Shown: positions 1 through 9,661 of the stretch, piece after piece
How the letters are laid out: every line of letters starts with the position of its first letter
Numbering within the stretch: position 1 is the stretch's first letter
Translations under genes and position numbers: made by a program
Assembly: GCA_963835555.1 (NCBI GenBank)
Contig: CAWIGC010000039.1
Coordinates: 570,452 to 634,451 of the forward strand
Source of the DNA: Sulfopaludibacter sp963835555
GTDB taxonomy: Bacteria > Acidobacteriota > Terriglobia > Bryobacterales > Bryobacteraceae
Length of the DNA: 64,000 nucleotides
Direction: 5' to 3'
Notes under the pieces: model-generated
What the model saw: only the letters and a program-made list of their open reading frames with translations
What the model was told of the DNA's origin: nothing
Databases searched by the model: none

Positions 1-1
1 C

Positions 2-412
2 TCCGTCTCCGGGAACATCACCGTCCCCATCTATACCGGCGGGCGCATCCGCGCCGGTATCGAACAGGCGCGCGCCGGCCTGGCCCGCAAGCAGGCCGAG
101 TATCAGGACCTGAAAGGCCGCATCGCCTACGACGTGCAAGTGGCCTGGCTCGACGCCACCGCCTCCGATTCCAGCGTCCAAGTGGCGGAGCAGAATCAAG
201 CGCTGGCCAAACGGGCGCTCGCCCAATCTCAAGACCGGTACACCAACGGTGTCACCAATTATCTGGAGGTGGTCCAGGCGCAAGAGACCGTAGTCGCCGC
301 CGACGACAACTACATCGACAGTCTGTATTCGCTCAACGTGGCGATGATCTCTCTGGCGCGTGCCATGGGCGGCGCGGAGTCCAGAGTGCAGCAATTCTTA
401 GGAGGAAAGTGA
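2..412 (+). CDS. TolC-family outer membrane efflux protein, C-terminal part (5' end outside window)
   Basis: The frame is already open at base 2 and runs to a stop at 412, so only the last ~136 residues are present. The segment VPIYTGGRIRAGIEQA is the typical start of the second outer membrane efflux (OEP) repeat, followed by long Ala/Gln-rich amphipathic helices and YLEVVQAQETVVAAD near the end. This is known of TolC-type trimeric channels that span the periplasm and outer membrane. A GTG at 134 is internal to the domain and not a real start. The stop is one base before the ATG of an EmrA-like adaptor, so this is the outer membrane component of the same efflux operon. The substrate cannot be inferred. 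Confidence 0.85.
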   Translation, partial: SVSGNITVPIYTGGRIRAGIEQARAGLARKQAEYQDLKGRIAYDVQVAWLDATASDSSVQVAEQNQALAKRALAQSQDRYTNGVTNYLEVVQAQETVVAADDNYIDSLYSLNVAMISLARAMGGAESRVQQFLGGK

Positions 413-413
413 A

Positions 414-1646
414 ATGACAACAGAACCCGCGGAAGTCGAATTTGCCGAGCCCATAAAACTGGTTACCCGTATTCCCAGGAAGCTGAATCTGAAACGCTGG
501 GCGCTGTTTCTGGTTTTGGCCGCGGCGGCATTTGGCGTCACCCGCTGGTGGATGAACGCGCAAGGGTACGAATCCACCGACGATGCCCAGATTGAAGGCC
601 ACCTGGACCTGGTCAGCTCGCGCATCGGCGGCACGGTGCTTTCCATCAACCCGAAGGTGGAAAACAATCAGTTCGTGGAAGCCGGCACACTGTTGCTCGA
701 ATTGGATCCGCGCGATTACGCCGCCGAACTGGAACACGCCAAAGCGAACCTCGATACCAGAATCGCCGAAACCCAATCCGCGCGCGTGGCGGTGCCCATC
801 GTGGACGCCAGCGCCTTCAGCCAGCTCCACTCCGCCGAAGCCGCCCGCGAACAAGCCCTGGCCGCCGTGGACGCCGAGCAGGCCAACCTGGCCGCCGCGC
901 AGCACAAGCTGCAACGGGACCAGGCCCTCCAGGCGCGCGCCGAGCGCGACCGCGTGCGCTATCGGGCCCTGGTGGAAAAGCAGGAGATCTCGCGATCCGA
1001 TTACGATGCTCGCGATACCGACGCCACCGCGGCCGCCCAGAGCGTGGAAGCCGACCAGGCCGAGGTGCAATCGGTGGAACAGCGCATCGCCGGGGCGCGC
1101 AGCGTAGTGGCCCAGCGCGAGGCGCAGATCGAGGCCGCCCGCACCGCCCCGCAGCAGGTCACCGGCGCGCGCGCCAGGTCGCAATCGGCATCCGGACACG
1201 TGGAGCAGGCCGTGGCCGACGTGCACACCGCGCAGCTCAACCTGAGCTATACCAAAATCTATGCGCCCGTCAGCGGCGTGATTGGCCGCAAGACCGTCGA
1301 AGTGGGGCATCGCGTGCAGCCGGGGCAAAGCCTGTTGATCCTCGTACCGCTCGACGACATCTGGATCACCGCCAATTTCAAAGAGACCCAGCTTAAAAGG
1401 ATGAGGCCCGGACAGCCCGTAAAAATTCATGTGGACACCTTCGACCGCGATTTCACCGGACACGTCGAAAGCCTTCCCGGGGGCGCCGGTCCGCTCTTCA
1501 GCCTGTTTCCTCCCGAAAACGCCACCGGCAATTACGTGAAAGTGGTGGAGCGCTTCCCGGTGCGCATTCGCCTGGATGCGGGCCAGGATCCTCAACATCT
1601 GCTGCGCCCGGGCATGTCCGTGGAACCCAGTGTGACGGTGCGGTGA
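414..1646 (+). CDS. HlyD/EmrA-family membrane fusion protein of an efflux pump
   Basis: A 410-residue periplasmic adaptor linking an inner membrane transporter to a TolC channel. A single membrane anchor lies at about residues 29-46, followed by the biotinyl-lipoyl half-motif around NNQFVEAGTLLLELD, a long Ala/Glu/Gln-rich coiled-coil hairpin (about residues 100-260), the second lipoyl half (LSYTKIYAPVSGVIGRK) and a beta-barrel region. Length and order match EmrA. The start is supported by an AGGAGG Shine-Dalgarno sequence nine bases upstream. The 3' end overlaps the EmrB-like gene by four bases, implying translational coupling. Drug extrusion is the family role; the specific substrate is unknown. 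Confidence 0.9.
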   Translation: MTTEPAEVEFAEPIKLVTRIPRKLNLKRWALFLVLAAAAFGVTRWWMNAQGYESTDDAQIEGHLDLVSSRIGGTVLSINPKVENNQFVEAGTLLLELDPRDYAAELEHAKANLDTRIAETQSARVAVPIVDASAFSQLHSAEAAREQALAAVDAEQANLAAAQHKLQRDQALQARAERDRVRYRALVEKQEISRSDYDARDTDATAAAQSVEADQAEVQSVEQRIAGARSVVAQREAQIEAARTAPQQVTGARARSQSASGHVEQAVADVHTAQLNLSYTKIYAPVSGVIGRKTVEVGHRVQPGQSLLILVPLDDIWITANFKETQLKRMRPGQPVKIHVDTFDRDFTGHVESLPGGAGPLFSLFPPENATGNYVKVVERFPVRIRLDAGQDPQHLLRPGMSVEPSVTVR

Positions 1647-3231
1647 ACCCCATGCCCGAAAAAACCATCAATCCGTGGTTCATCGCGTTCACCGTTACGC
1701 TCGCGACCTTCATGGAGTTGCTCGACACCTCCATCGCCAACGTGTCGCTGCCGTACATCGGCGGAGGCCTGGGCCGCAGTTACGACGAGGTCACCTGGAT
1801 CCTCACCACCTACCTGGTCGCCAACGCCGTCGTTCTGCCCATGTCCGCCTGGCTGAGCCGCGTCTTCGGCAGGAAGAACTACTACCTGGGCTGCGTCGCG
1901 CTTTTCACGTTGACGTCGTTCTTCTGCGGCGTGGCCCCGTCGCTGGGCATCATGCTCTCCAGCCGCGTCTTGCAAGGCATCGCCGGCGGCGGGTTGGCCC
2001 CGGTGGCGCAGGCCATTCTGGTCGATACCTTCCCCGCCGCCAAGCGGGCGTCCGCATTTGCGCTCTACACCATCGTGATCGTTACCGCCCCCGCGATCGG
2101 CCCGGTGCTCGGCGGGTGGATCACGGACAACTATAGTTGGCGCTGGGTCTTCTTCATCAACATCCCGATCGGCATCATCGCCCTGTTCCTGAGCGCCCGC
2201 GTCCTCCAGGATCCGCCGGCACTTCGCGTCCGAACGCGCCACAGTCCGCTCCCGGGGTAAGTTGAACATCGACGGCATCGGTATTGCGCTGATCGCCCTG
2301 GCGTCCGCCGCGCTTGAAATCGCGCTCGACCGCGGCCAGATCGAAGACTGGTTCGGCAGCCCGCTCATCTGCTCGCTGCTGGTCATCGCCGTGGTCGGCT
2401 GGATCGCCACAATCGTCTGGGAACTCCGCTTGCAGGACCCGGTGATCGATTTTCGATTGCTGGCCAATCGCAATTTCGGCATCTCCGCCGTCCTCTTCCT
2501 GGTCTTCGGATTCGGACTCTTCGGCAGCACCACGCTGATTCCGCAAATGCTCCAGTCGCTCTACGGATACCGCGCCATCGACGCCGGCCTGGTGCTGGGC
2601 CCCGGCGCCCTGGTGATTACGCTGCTGGCCCCCCTGGCAGCGCGCTTGATCCAGCGCCAGATTGTGCCGCCGCGTATCCTGCTCACCATCAGCCTGCTGG
2701 TCAGCGCCGTGGCCATGTGGCACTACAGCACCTTCAACCTGGCCACGGACTATCGCCACTACGCCCTCGCCAGAGCCTTGCAGGGTCTCGGCTACGGCTT
2801 CTTCTTCGTGCCCGTGAACGTGATCGCCTACTCGCAATTGCGGCCCGACCAGAACAACCGCGCCTCCAGCCTCACCAACCTGTTCCGCAACTGGGGAGGG
2901 AGCTTTGGAATCGCGTTCATCACCACGGCCGCGGAACGCCGCCATGAATTTCACCAGGCGAACCTGAGCTGCGGCGATCGGGTCTACCACCCAGCAGTTC
3001 AGCCAGCAGACCGGCGCGCTGGCCAACTACCTGGTCCAGAAAGGCTTCACCGGGGCGGATGCCGGGCCCGCCGCACAGGGATATTTCTATCAGCAACTGC
3101 AACATCAGGTGAGCCTCCTGGCCTTCATGGATTGCTTTCGCGCGATCGCCTGGCTGACTCTGGCGGCGGTTCCGTTGATGCTGCTGGTCAAGCGTTTTAA
3201 GGCCGCCGGCAGCGCGCCCGCAGCCCACTGA
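1643..3231 (+). pseudogene. DHA2-family MFS drug transporter (EmrB-like), broken by two frameshifts
   Basis: The product would be a 14-TM proton-coupled multidrug exporter partnering the adaptor upstream. Frame 1 gives the N-terminal half (MELLDTSIANVSLPYIGGG, motif A-like FGRKNYY, ending near RVLQDPP), then shifts near 2218 and stops at 2260. The next frame resumes at KLNIDGIGIALIALA and carries the middle helices to about 2985. A second shift is needed to read the expected C-terminal end (GALANYLVQKGF to a TGA at 3229-3231). Both shifts are of the same sense. All parts of the protein are present and well conserved in sequence, so the breaks are either very recent or consensus errors. Without correction no full transporter is made. 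Confidence 0.85.
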
Positions 3232-3251
3232 AGGTGTACGATGAAGTCGCA

Positions 3252-6233
3252 ATGCGTGCTCGAATGTTGTGTGTGGCGGCGTGCGCGCTCTGTCTGAGCG
3301 CGGCGCCGGCCGACGTCCGGGTGTGGCAGGGAGTGCTCACCCTGCCCACTTATCAGGAGGGGCCGCCGAACCCCAATCCGCCTTTCGATCAGTTCACCAC
3401 TACCAGATTCAATTACCCCTACACCCTGCGCGACAGCATCACCGACCGCCGCGTCAACACCGACTGGCGCGCCCTCTACCTGGAGAATGAATATCTGAAA
3501 TGCTCCGTGCTGCCCGATATCGGCGGCCATCTTTATACCTGCATCGACAAGATCAGCGGCCAGCCCATGTTCTACGCCAACCCCTCCATCAAGAAGGCGC
3601 AGATCGGCTATCGCGGCGCGTGGGCGGCGTTCGGCATCGAGTTCAATTTTCCGGTGTCGCATAACTGGGTCTCCATGTCTCCCGTGGATTTTTCGTTCGC
3701 GAAGAACGCCGATGGCAGCGCGTCCATTTTCGTGACCAACACCGACCGGCCGTACGGTATGCAGTGGACCGTGGAACTGCGCCTCGCGCCGGGTTCGACG
3801 GTCCTCGATGAGCGCGTCACGCTCTCCAACCCGAGCGACGTGCGGCATCGATTTTACTGGTGGAACAACGCCGGCGTGCGCGTCTGGGACGATTCGAAAA
3901 TCTGGTACCCCATGCGCTGGTCGGCCAGCCACGGGTTCACCGACGTGGACACCTGGCCCGTCGATTCCAGCGGCATCGACCTGAGCGTGATCCACAACCA
4001 GACCGCCGGCACCGTCTCCCGCTTCGTGCACGGCAGCCGCGAACCGTTCATGGGCATCTACCATCCGCACACGCAGACCGGCGTGGCGCATTTCGCGGAC
4101 TATGCCGATTTGCCCGCCAAGAAAATCTGGTCCTGGGGCGTGGACGCCGACGGGCTGGACTGGCGGCGCGCCCTCTCCGACGACAACAGCGCCTACGTCG
4201 AGGTGCAGGCGGGGCTCATGCGCAATCAGGAAACCTACGCGTTCCTCGAGCCCCAGCAGAGCATCCACTTCACCGAACACTGGATGCCCGTGCGCGCCAT
4301 CGGCGGCATCTCGCGCGCCAACCTTGCGGGCGTGCTGTACCTGCATCGCGAGGGAAGCAAGTTCCTGGCCGGCTTCAACTCCAATCGCACCGTCCCGGCA
4401 GCCAGGGTGCGCATTCTGGACGGCGCGCGCGCCCTGCGTGAAACCACCGCGGATCTTTCGCCCGACCACCCGTGGACGGTCGAAATACCGGACGCGCCGC
4501 AACGCCATCTCACGTTCGAACTGCGGGACGCCGCCGGGCACGAACTCATGCGGCAGACCGAAGGTGAGTACGACTGGACTCCCGCCGACGAGATCCGCAC
4601 CGGCGCGCAGCCGCGGCCCCCGGCAGACGGGCCTCTGGAAACCGGCACCGACCTGGAACTGAACGGCAATCTGCTGGCGGCGTACGATGTGTACGACCGC
4701 GCGCTCCAGAAGACGCCGGATGACCAGGCACTCCGCGTGGCGGCCGGCCGGCTGGCGGCATCGCTCCTTCGCTATGCCGATGCGGTACGCTGGCTGGAGC
4801 CGGCGCAGGCCCGGGCCACGTACGATCCCGAGATCGCCTACTATCTGGGCCTGGCCTACCAGGGGCTCGGACGGATTCGCGAGGCGCGCCTCGAATTCGA
4901 GGCTGCCCGCCGCATGCCAGGCTTTCGCACCGCGGCCAGCCTGAAGCTGGATGAGCTGCTGTCGCGCCTGGGCGAGCGCACCAGCGACTATCGCGAACCG
5001 CCGGTCCACTCATCGGATGCCGAACGCGTGCTCCCCGCCGCGGCCGGTTATATGCGGCGCGGCATGTGGCGCGAGGCGCTGGCCCTGCTCACGCGCGAAT
5101 ATCCGAAGCTGCCGCCGGAAGAAACCGAACCGGGCGTGCCCTTGCCGCAACAGCACCCCGTGGTGGCCTACTATCGCGCGTTCTGCCGCCAGAAGCTGGG
5201 CGAATCGCCCGCCGCGGACTACGACCTCGCCGCGAAATTGCCCACGGCCTACGTGTTCCCCAACGGCGCGCAGACGCTGGAGGTACTCGAAGCCGCGGTG
5301 CACGAGCGCCCCCGCGACGCGACGGCGCATTTTCTGCTGGGCGATTTGCGCATGGCATCCGGCCTGGTGGATGCCGCCATCGAAGAATGGCGCGCGGCGC
5401 AGAAGCTCAATCCCGCGCTTCCGGTGCTCCAGGCCAACCTGGGCCGCGCGCTTCTTCAGATCAAGCGTGACGTTCCCGCCGCGGCGGAAGCGTTCCGCGC
5501 CGGCCTTTCGGCGGACCCCTCCAACACCGAAATCTATGCCGGGCTGGCCACCGCGTTGAGCATTCTGGGACGCCCGGCGGCGGAAGTGGCAGCCGCCTAC
5601 GAGCGGTATCCCGATCCGCAGCACATGCCCACGGCGCTGGTCTACGACCAGGCGCTCAGTGACGCCGAGGCCGGCCGTTTCGACGCTGCCAAAGCGCTGT
5701 TCCAAGGCCGCTTCTTTGCGCGCGAGGAAGGCGGCACCAACGTCCGGCAAGTGTGGATCCGGGTGCGCGCGCTGGAGGCGCAATCCGCCGCGACATCCGG
5801 CCGCTGCGATGCCGCGCTGGCCATCGTGGACCACATCGGCGATGCGGACGCGCAGCTCGCCTTCACGAGCGACGGCATGGAGCGCTTCGTTGCCGCCGCG
5901 CCGAACCAGGCGGCCCTCGGAATTGCCGAGGCTCGCTGCGGCCGAACCAGCGCCGCGGAACAGCGCTTGCAGAAGATGCGCGCTGCCGGCGACGCGGAGA
6001 CACTGGTTTTCGCTTACAAACTCGCACAGCAGTTGCCCGGCTTTCAGGCCGCGGAGTGGACCAACAAACTGCAAGCGGCGCCGCACCGCAATCCGCTTGC
6101 CGCCGGCATGGTGGAACTTGACCTGGGGCACACGCAGGAAGGACGCGCCCAGTTGGAATCCGCCCTGCTGTCCCCCGACCGCAACCTGGCGCACCACCTG
6201 GCCCGCGAAGCGTTGCGAACGAAACCGCGTTAG
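3252..6233 (+). CDS. Exported DUF5107 domain protein with C-terminal TPR repeats
   Basis: About 993 residues. The start at 3252 (an ATG 18 bases after an alternative ATG at 3234) gives a clean signal peptide, MRARMLCVAACALCLSAAPA. Residues ~20-340 look like the DUF5107 beta-sandwich fold (YTLRDSITDRRVNTDWRAL, LPDIGGHLYTCIDK, HRFYWWNNAGVRV), a galactose-mutarotase-like domain commonly found next to carbohydrate-active genes. From ~470 onward there are helical tetratricopeptide-type repeats (LAYQGLGRIREARLEFEAA, LGRALLQIKRDVPAAAEAF). The biochemical role is unknown; binding or processing of glycans is an inference from the fold. It is convergent with the deacetylase gene, and its last ~200 bases lie inside a tandem duplication. 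Confidence 0.8.
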   Translation: MRARMLCVAACALCLSAAPADVRVWQGVLTLPTYQEGPPNPNPPFDQFTTTRFNYPYTLRDSITDRRVNTDWRALYLENEYLKCSVLPDIGGHLYTCIDKISGQPMFYANPSIKKAQIGYRGAWAAFGIEFNFPVSHNWVSMSPVDFSFAKNADGSASIFVTNTDRPYGMQWTVELRLAPGSTVLDERVTLSNPSDVRHRFYWWNNAGVRVWDDSKIWYPMRWSASHGFTDVDTWPVDSSGIDLSVIHNQTAGTVSRFVHGSREPFMGIYHPHTQTGVAHFADYADLPAKKIWSWGVDADGLDWRRALSDDNSAYVEVQAGLMRNQETYAFLEPQQSIHFTEHWMPVRAIGGISRANLAGVLYLHREGSKFLAGFNSNRTVPAARVRILDGARALRETTADLSPDHPWTVEIPDAPQRHLTFELRDAAGHELMRQTEGEYDWTPADEIRTGAQPRPPADGPLETGTDLELNGNLLAAYDVYDRALQKTPDDQALRVAAGRLAASLLRYADAVRWLEPAQARATYDPEIAYYLGLAYQGLGRIREARLEFEAARRMPGFRTAASLKLDELLSRLGERTSDYREPPVHSSDAERVLPAAAGYMRRGMWREALALLTREYPKLPPEETEPGVPLPQQHPVVAYYRAFCRQKLGESPAADYDLAAKLPTAYVFPNGAQTLEVLEAAVHERPRDATAHFLLGDLRMASGLVDAAIEEWRAAQKLNPALPVLQANLGRALLQIKRDVPAAAEAFRAGLSADPSNTEIYAGLATALSILGRPAAEVAAAYERYPDPQHMPTALVYDQALSDAEAGRFDAAKALFQGRFFAREEGGTNVRQVWIRVRALEAQSAATSGRCDAALAIVDHIGDADAQLAFTSDGMERFVAAAPNQAALGIAEARCGRTSAAEQRLQKMRAAGDAETLVFAYKLAQQLPGFQAAEWTNKLQAAPHRNPLAAGMVELDLGHTQEGRAQLESALLSPDRNLAHHLAREALRTKPR

Positions 6234-6405
6234 AGTTTCACGGCGTTCTTTTTGATGTAGTCTTCCACCTTGGCCGGCGCGGGGCCGATGTAGTGGTACG
6301 GCTCTTGCCGGTTTCGGCGTCGCGGTCCAGGACGAATTGCCGGGTGTATTCGCGGTTCGCGGTCTCGTCGTCACTGCCGGGCAGCGGCAGGCGCGAGCCC
6401 TGAAA
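6037..6405. repeat. Tandem segmental duplication, copy 1 (369 bp)
   Basis: Contains the last ~197 bases of the DUF5107/TPR gene, its stop, and a copy of the 3' end of the convergent deacetylase gene. The next unit starts exactly 369 bases later. This copy lacks 22 bases present in copy 2 near 6675-6697 and lacks the extra A that shifts the frame of the deacetylase in copy 2. The copies differ by a few scattered substitutions, so this is not a simple assembly echo. Confidence 0.85.
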
Positions 6406-6794
6406 CCGGCTTCCAGACCGCGGAGTGGACCGGCAAATTGCAAGCGGCGCCGCACCGCAATCCGCTTGCCGCCGGCATGGTGGAACTTGACCTGGGGCAC
6501 ACGCAGGAAGGACGTGCCCAATTGGAATCCGCCCTGCTGTCCCCCGACCGCAACCTGGCGCACCACCTGGCCCGCGAAGCGTTGCGAACGAAACCGCGTT
6601 AGAGTTTCACGGCGTTCTTTTTGATGTAGTCTTCCACCTTGGCCGGCGCGGGGCCGATGTAGTGGTACGGCTCCGCATACGTCAGACCGAACTTCTTAGC
6701 CGGTTTCCGCGTCGCGGTCCAGGACGAACTGGCGGGTGTATTCGCGGTTCGCGGTCTCGTCGTCGTTGCCGAGCAGCGGCAGGCGCAAGCCCTG
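6406..6794. repeat. Tandem segmental duplication, copy 2 (389 bp)
   Basis: Second unit of the duplication. It carries an orphan copy of the C-terminal coding end of the DUF5107/TPR gene (no start, read to a TAG at about 6599-6601) and the functional 3' end of the deacetylase gene on the minus strand. Both units span the junction where two convergent genes meet. Confidence 0.85.
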
Positions 6795-7547
6795 CCCGGC
6801 AAGGCGGCGACGGAGTTGTGCCCCGCTGTTGCCGGCCGGCCCCTGCGCCGCGTTGAGGATGTTGACGGCGATCTTCCGGTCCATGAAATCGCCGATATCG
6901 ACCACGCGGTTGACAAGCTGCGGCCCGCGCGCGTAATAATACTTCTCCTTCACCGAATGCGGCGAAAGGCCGGCATCGAAATGCTCGGGATAATCCTTTC
7001 CCATGCCGGCCATCCAGCAGGCGGCTTCCACCGCGCTGGCGGTCACGTAGTGGTCGGGATTCTCTTCGTAGTGGCCCCACGGATCATACGAAATCACCGT
7101 ATCCACCTTCAGCAGCCGGAACAGGAAAATCAGCCGCAACCGCAATTCCAGTGGCGACACGGCGTCCAGCATGTGATTGCGATAGTACAGGTCGTATGCC
7201 TTCTGCAATCCGAGCGCTTTGGTCACGGCGAGATTGTCGCGCTCGTTGGCGAGCATGCCTTCACCGACCGTGCCGGGCCCGGTATGGTCGTCGTTGGTGG
7301 TGCGGATCAGGTAGCCGGTGTAGCCTTCCTGAATCAGCTTCAGCACCAGCCCGCCGGCGAAAAGCGACAGATCGTCGGCGTGCGGCTGAATCGCGGCGAG
7401 CACCTTTCCCGCGTGCGGCTTCCCCGGCCGGGCCCGTTCGATCTCCACTTCCGTGGTGGCAAACGGGCCGTCAGCCGGCATAGCCTCCGCAGCCGAAACG
7501 GCAAAGGCGCCTCCCGCAACTCGTGCGAGAAACTCGCTGCGTTTCAT
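6599..7547 (-). CDS. Exported PIG-L family deacetylase, frameshift near the C-terminus
   Basis: A LmbE/PIG-L zinc hydrolase, a family that removes acetyl groups from N-acetyl-amino sugars. The N-terminus MKRSEFLARVAGGAFAVSAAEA is a Tat/Sec-like signal. The zinc-site motif PHADD is at residues 55-59, and a second metal/catalytic segment is HYEENPDHYVT. As read, the frame stops at 6696 after DRDAETG. Removing one base (extra A near 6698 on the plus strand) restores KKFGLTYAEPYHYIG and the natural end IKKNAVKL with its stop at 6599. Copy 1 of the local duplication lacks that A, supporting an insertion here. It is the last gene of a minus-strand operon, three bases after the RidA gene. Substrate unknown; amino-sugar conjugates are the family expectation. 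Confidence 0.85.
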
Positions 7548-7550
7548 GAC

Positions 7551-8012
7551 CTATATATATGCGATCACGTCGATCTCCACCAGCGAGTTTCCGGGGACGC
7601 CGGCGGCTGCGATGGTGGTACGCACCGGCGGTTCCGGACCGAAGCGGCCCTGAAATGTGTCGTTCATCTCCTTGTAGTCCTTCAGGTCGGCGAGATAGAC
7701 GTTACACTTCAGGACCTTGTCCATGGAAGAGCCCACGCTCTCCAGTTGCTGCTGAATGGAATCGAGGACGATCTTGGTATGGGACTTGATGTCGCCCGGG
7801 ACGTGCGCGCCCACCCCGGAGATGAACAGCAGATTGCCGTAGGCCACGGTGCCGTTGAAGAGCGGCGTCTTCGCGGGCTTCTTGCCGTCTCTGTAGAGAA
7901 CCTTCTTGGTGGGCTTTTCGGACTGGGCCTCGGCGGGCACGGCCACAGCAGCGGCGGCCGCGGCAACGGCGGCGCCTCGTCCCAGGAAATTGCGTCGATT
8001 GGTCTGTTTCAT
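7551..8012 (-). CDS. RidA/YjgF-family enamine/imine deaminase with Tat-type signal
   Basis: 153 residues from an ATG at 8010-8012, preceded by an AGGAGAT-like site. RidA enzymes hydrolyse reactive enamine/imine intermediates released by PLP enzymes. The core is typical (GNLLFISGVGAHVPGD, VRTTIAAAGVPGNSLVEID), with the conserved Arg and Glu near the C-terminus. Unusually, it carries an N-terminal leader, MKQTNRRNFLGRGAAVAAA, with the RR-x-F-L twin-arginine pattern. Most RidA proteins are cytosolic and ~130 residues. Its neighbour upstream is a PLP-dependent SelA/DgaE-like enzyme, a natural source of an enamine product, so a shared exported pathway is a reasonable inference. Confidence 0.9.
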   Translation of the reverse strand: MKQTNRRNFLGRGAAVAAAAAAVAVPAEAQSEKPTKKVLYRDGKKPAKTPLFNGTVAYGNLLFISGVGAHVPGDIKSHTKIVLDSIQQQLESVGSSMDKVLKCNVYLADLKDYKEMNDTFQGRFGPEPPVRTTIAAAGVPGNSLVEIDVIAYI

Positions 8013-9658
8013 GCGATCTCCTTGTTTAACCGCGCCGTCCGGCAGCGGTGTGAAACTTGTGTTTCTCGGCGGTCCAGCGGGCTTCGCCATATTCGCCCAG
8101 AGCCACGGTTCCCTGCATTTTGCCGTCTTCCGCGGTGCCCGAAAACTGGAACGAGACGCGCGTGCCATCGGTGGGAAGGGAACTCTGGAAGCGCACGGTA
8201 TTGGCGGCCACCGTGCCGTTGAGTTCTCCCGGAGGCGAACTCTCCCTGATGCGTCCCCACGAGTTTCCCGCCGTCCTGCTCCAGCATCAGGGTGTGATTG
8301 ACCGAGCCGTAAACGAAATCCATGTGCAGGTCCCACTGGCCCGCGACCGAGGCCGGCGAACCTGCCGGCGGCGGCGGAGGATCTTCGATCTTCGGCGGCT
8401 TCGACAACAGCGCGTAAAGCCGGTCCGCCACCACCTTTTCGTCGCCCGGCATCATCTGGTACGGAACGATGCCGATGGTGCTGGCCATGTTCCCCGAACG
8501 CGACCCGGCGGCCCTGGCGACCACGATGCGCGGCTCGGTATCGAGCACCATCTTGCCCACTTCCTGCCCGGTGATGCCGAGTTTGGCGCCGTCCCACTGG
8601 ATCATCAGTTCCGGCGTGCGGTTGGAAAGATCGGCGGACGGCTGGCGGACGCTGGTGGTGACGCCGTCCACGCGCTTGACGCTGGTGGCGATGTGATTGA
8701 GCCAGCCTTCCCACTGGGCCCACTCCGCCTTGTGGTCGCGCTTCATCCACATTTCCACGGCGGCCAGCATGCCCATGATTTCTTCCTTGCCCACTTTCAC
8801 GGAGCGTCCGAAGGCATGGTGCGGCGCGCTGTTGATCCAGGCGCCCTGCAGCAGATTCTTTTCGCCCAGCAGCAGACCCGCCGCCTGCGGTCCGCGAATG
8901 CACTTGCCGCCGCTATAGGCCACCGCATGGGCGCCGCGCTCCAGGTGGACGTTGGGCTTCATGGTCAGGATTTCCGCCGCGGCATCCACCAGGACCGGCA
9001 CGTTCCTGCGGCGCGCCGCTTCGGCCACCACGCGTGTGCCCAGCGGCCCGTCATCGCCCGGACCCGCCAGGATGTAGACCATGGCCGTGCGCTCGTTGAA
9101 CGCCGCTTCGAGTTCGGCCTTATCGTGCACGATCACCAGTTTCACGCCCAGCATGCGGATGGCGTGGTCGTACACGTTGTGCGAATAGGCGGGCACGATG
9201 CACTCGCTCTTGAGCCCCGCGAGGTTGGGCAGGCGCTGCATGCGCTCGGGATTGCCCCCGGCGATGCAGGCCGAGGTGAAGTGGGTGATGGCGGCGCAGC
9301 AGCCCGCGGTCACGATGCCCCACTCGGCGCCGGTCAACTCGGCCAGGCGCTTGCTGACGCCGTCCATCAGCTCATCCATATCGACGAAGCTGCGCGAGGC
9401 CACATCCATGGCGCGCTTCACTTCGGGCAGCGTCTGCGATCCGGTGATGATGGTGAAGGTGCCGCGCGCGTTGACCACGGGCCGCACGCCGATGGAGCGG
9501 TACATATCGGGACCCAGTTCCAGCCCCGCGGCCACCGCCTGGCGGACGCTTCCACCCAACGCTTGCATGGCCGCCAGCAATCCGCCTTGGCGGAACAGAT
9601 CCCTGCGGCTGTAACCGGCCCAGGGCTCCTTAACTTTATTCCAGAACGTTTGTGGCAT
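8009..9658 (-). CDS. Exported SelA/DgaE-like PLP-dependent enzyme with C-terminal beta-barrel domain (frameshift near the end)
   Basis: A fold-type I PLP enzyme related to SelA and D-glucosaminate-6-phosphate ammonia-lyase (COG1921). The leader EPWAGYSRRDLFRQGGLLAA contains a twin-arginine-like motif. The cofactor lysine is K252 in SGGKCIRGPQAAG, and LVDAAAEI (about 223-230) supplies the pyridine-N aspartate. After a Pro-rich linker (PPPPPAGS) there is a small lipocalin-like domain (GQWDLHMDFVYGSVNHTLML). A one-base shift near 8230 breaks this domain. The corrected frame reads ELNGTVAANTVRFQSSL and ends with a stop at 8026. It is probably not a true selenocysteine synthase, because it is exported and operonic with catabolic enzymes. 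Ammonia elimination from an amino acid or amino sugar acid is inferred. Confidence 0.8.
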   Translation of the reverse strand: MPQTFWNKVKEPWAGYSRRDLFRQGGLLAAMQALGGSVRQAVAAGLELGPDMYRSIGVRPVVNARGTFTIITGSQTLPEVKRAMDVASRSFVDMDELMDGVSKRLAELTGAEWGIVTAGCCAAITHFTSACIAGGNPERMQRLPNLAGLKSECIVPAYSHNVYDHAIRMLGVKLVIVHDKAELEAAFNERTAMVYILAGPGDDGPLGTRVVAEAARRRNVPVLVDAAAEILTMKPNVHLERGAHAVAYSGGKCIRGPQAAGLLLGEKNLLQGAWINSAPHHAFGRSVKVGKEEIMGMLAAVEMWMKRDHKAEWAQWEGWLNHIATSVKRVDGVTTSVRQPSADLSNRTPELMIQWDGAKLGITGQEVGKMVLDTEPRIVVARAAGSRSGNMASTIGIVPYQMMPGDEKVVADRLYALLSKPPKIEDPPPPPAGSPASVAGQWDLHMDFVYGSVNHTLMLEQDGGKLVGTHQGEFASGRTQRHGGRQYRALPEFPSHRWHARLVPVFGHRGRRQNAGNRGSGRIWRSPLDRRETQVSHRCRTARLNKEIA

Positions 9659-9661
9659 CGT

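Noticed and set aside
333..1598. Large minus-strand open frame over the EmrA-like gene
   Set aside because: His/Gly/Arg-rich translation typical of antisense GC-rich DNA; the plus-strand gene has clear domains and a ribosome binding site.
8009..9658. True selenocysteine synthase SelA supporting the Sec hypothesis
   Set aside because: The protein has an export leader, a C-terminal barrel domain and catabolic neighbours, so it is a DgaE-like relative and cannot count as evidence for selenocysteine synthesis.
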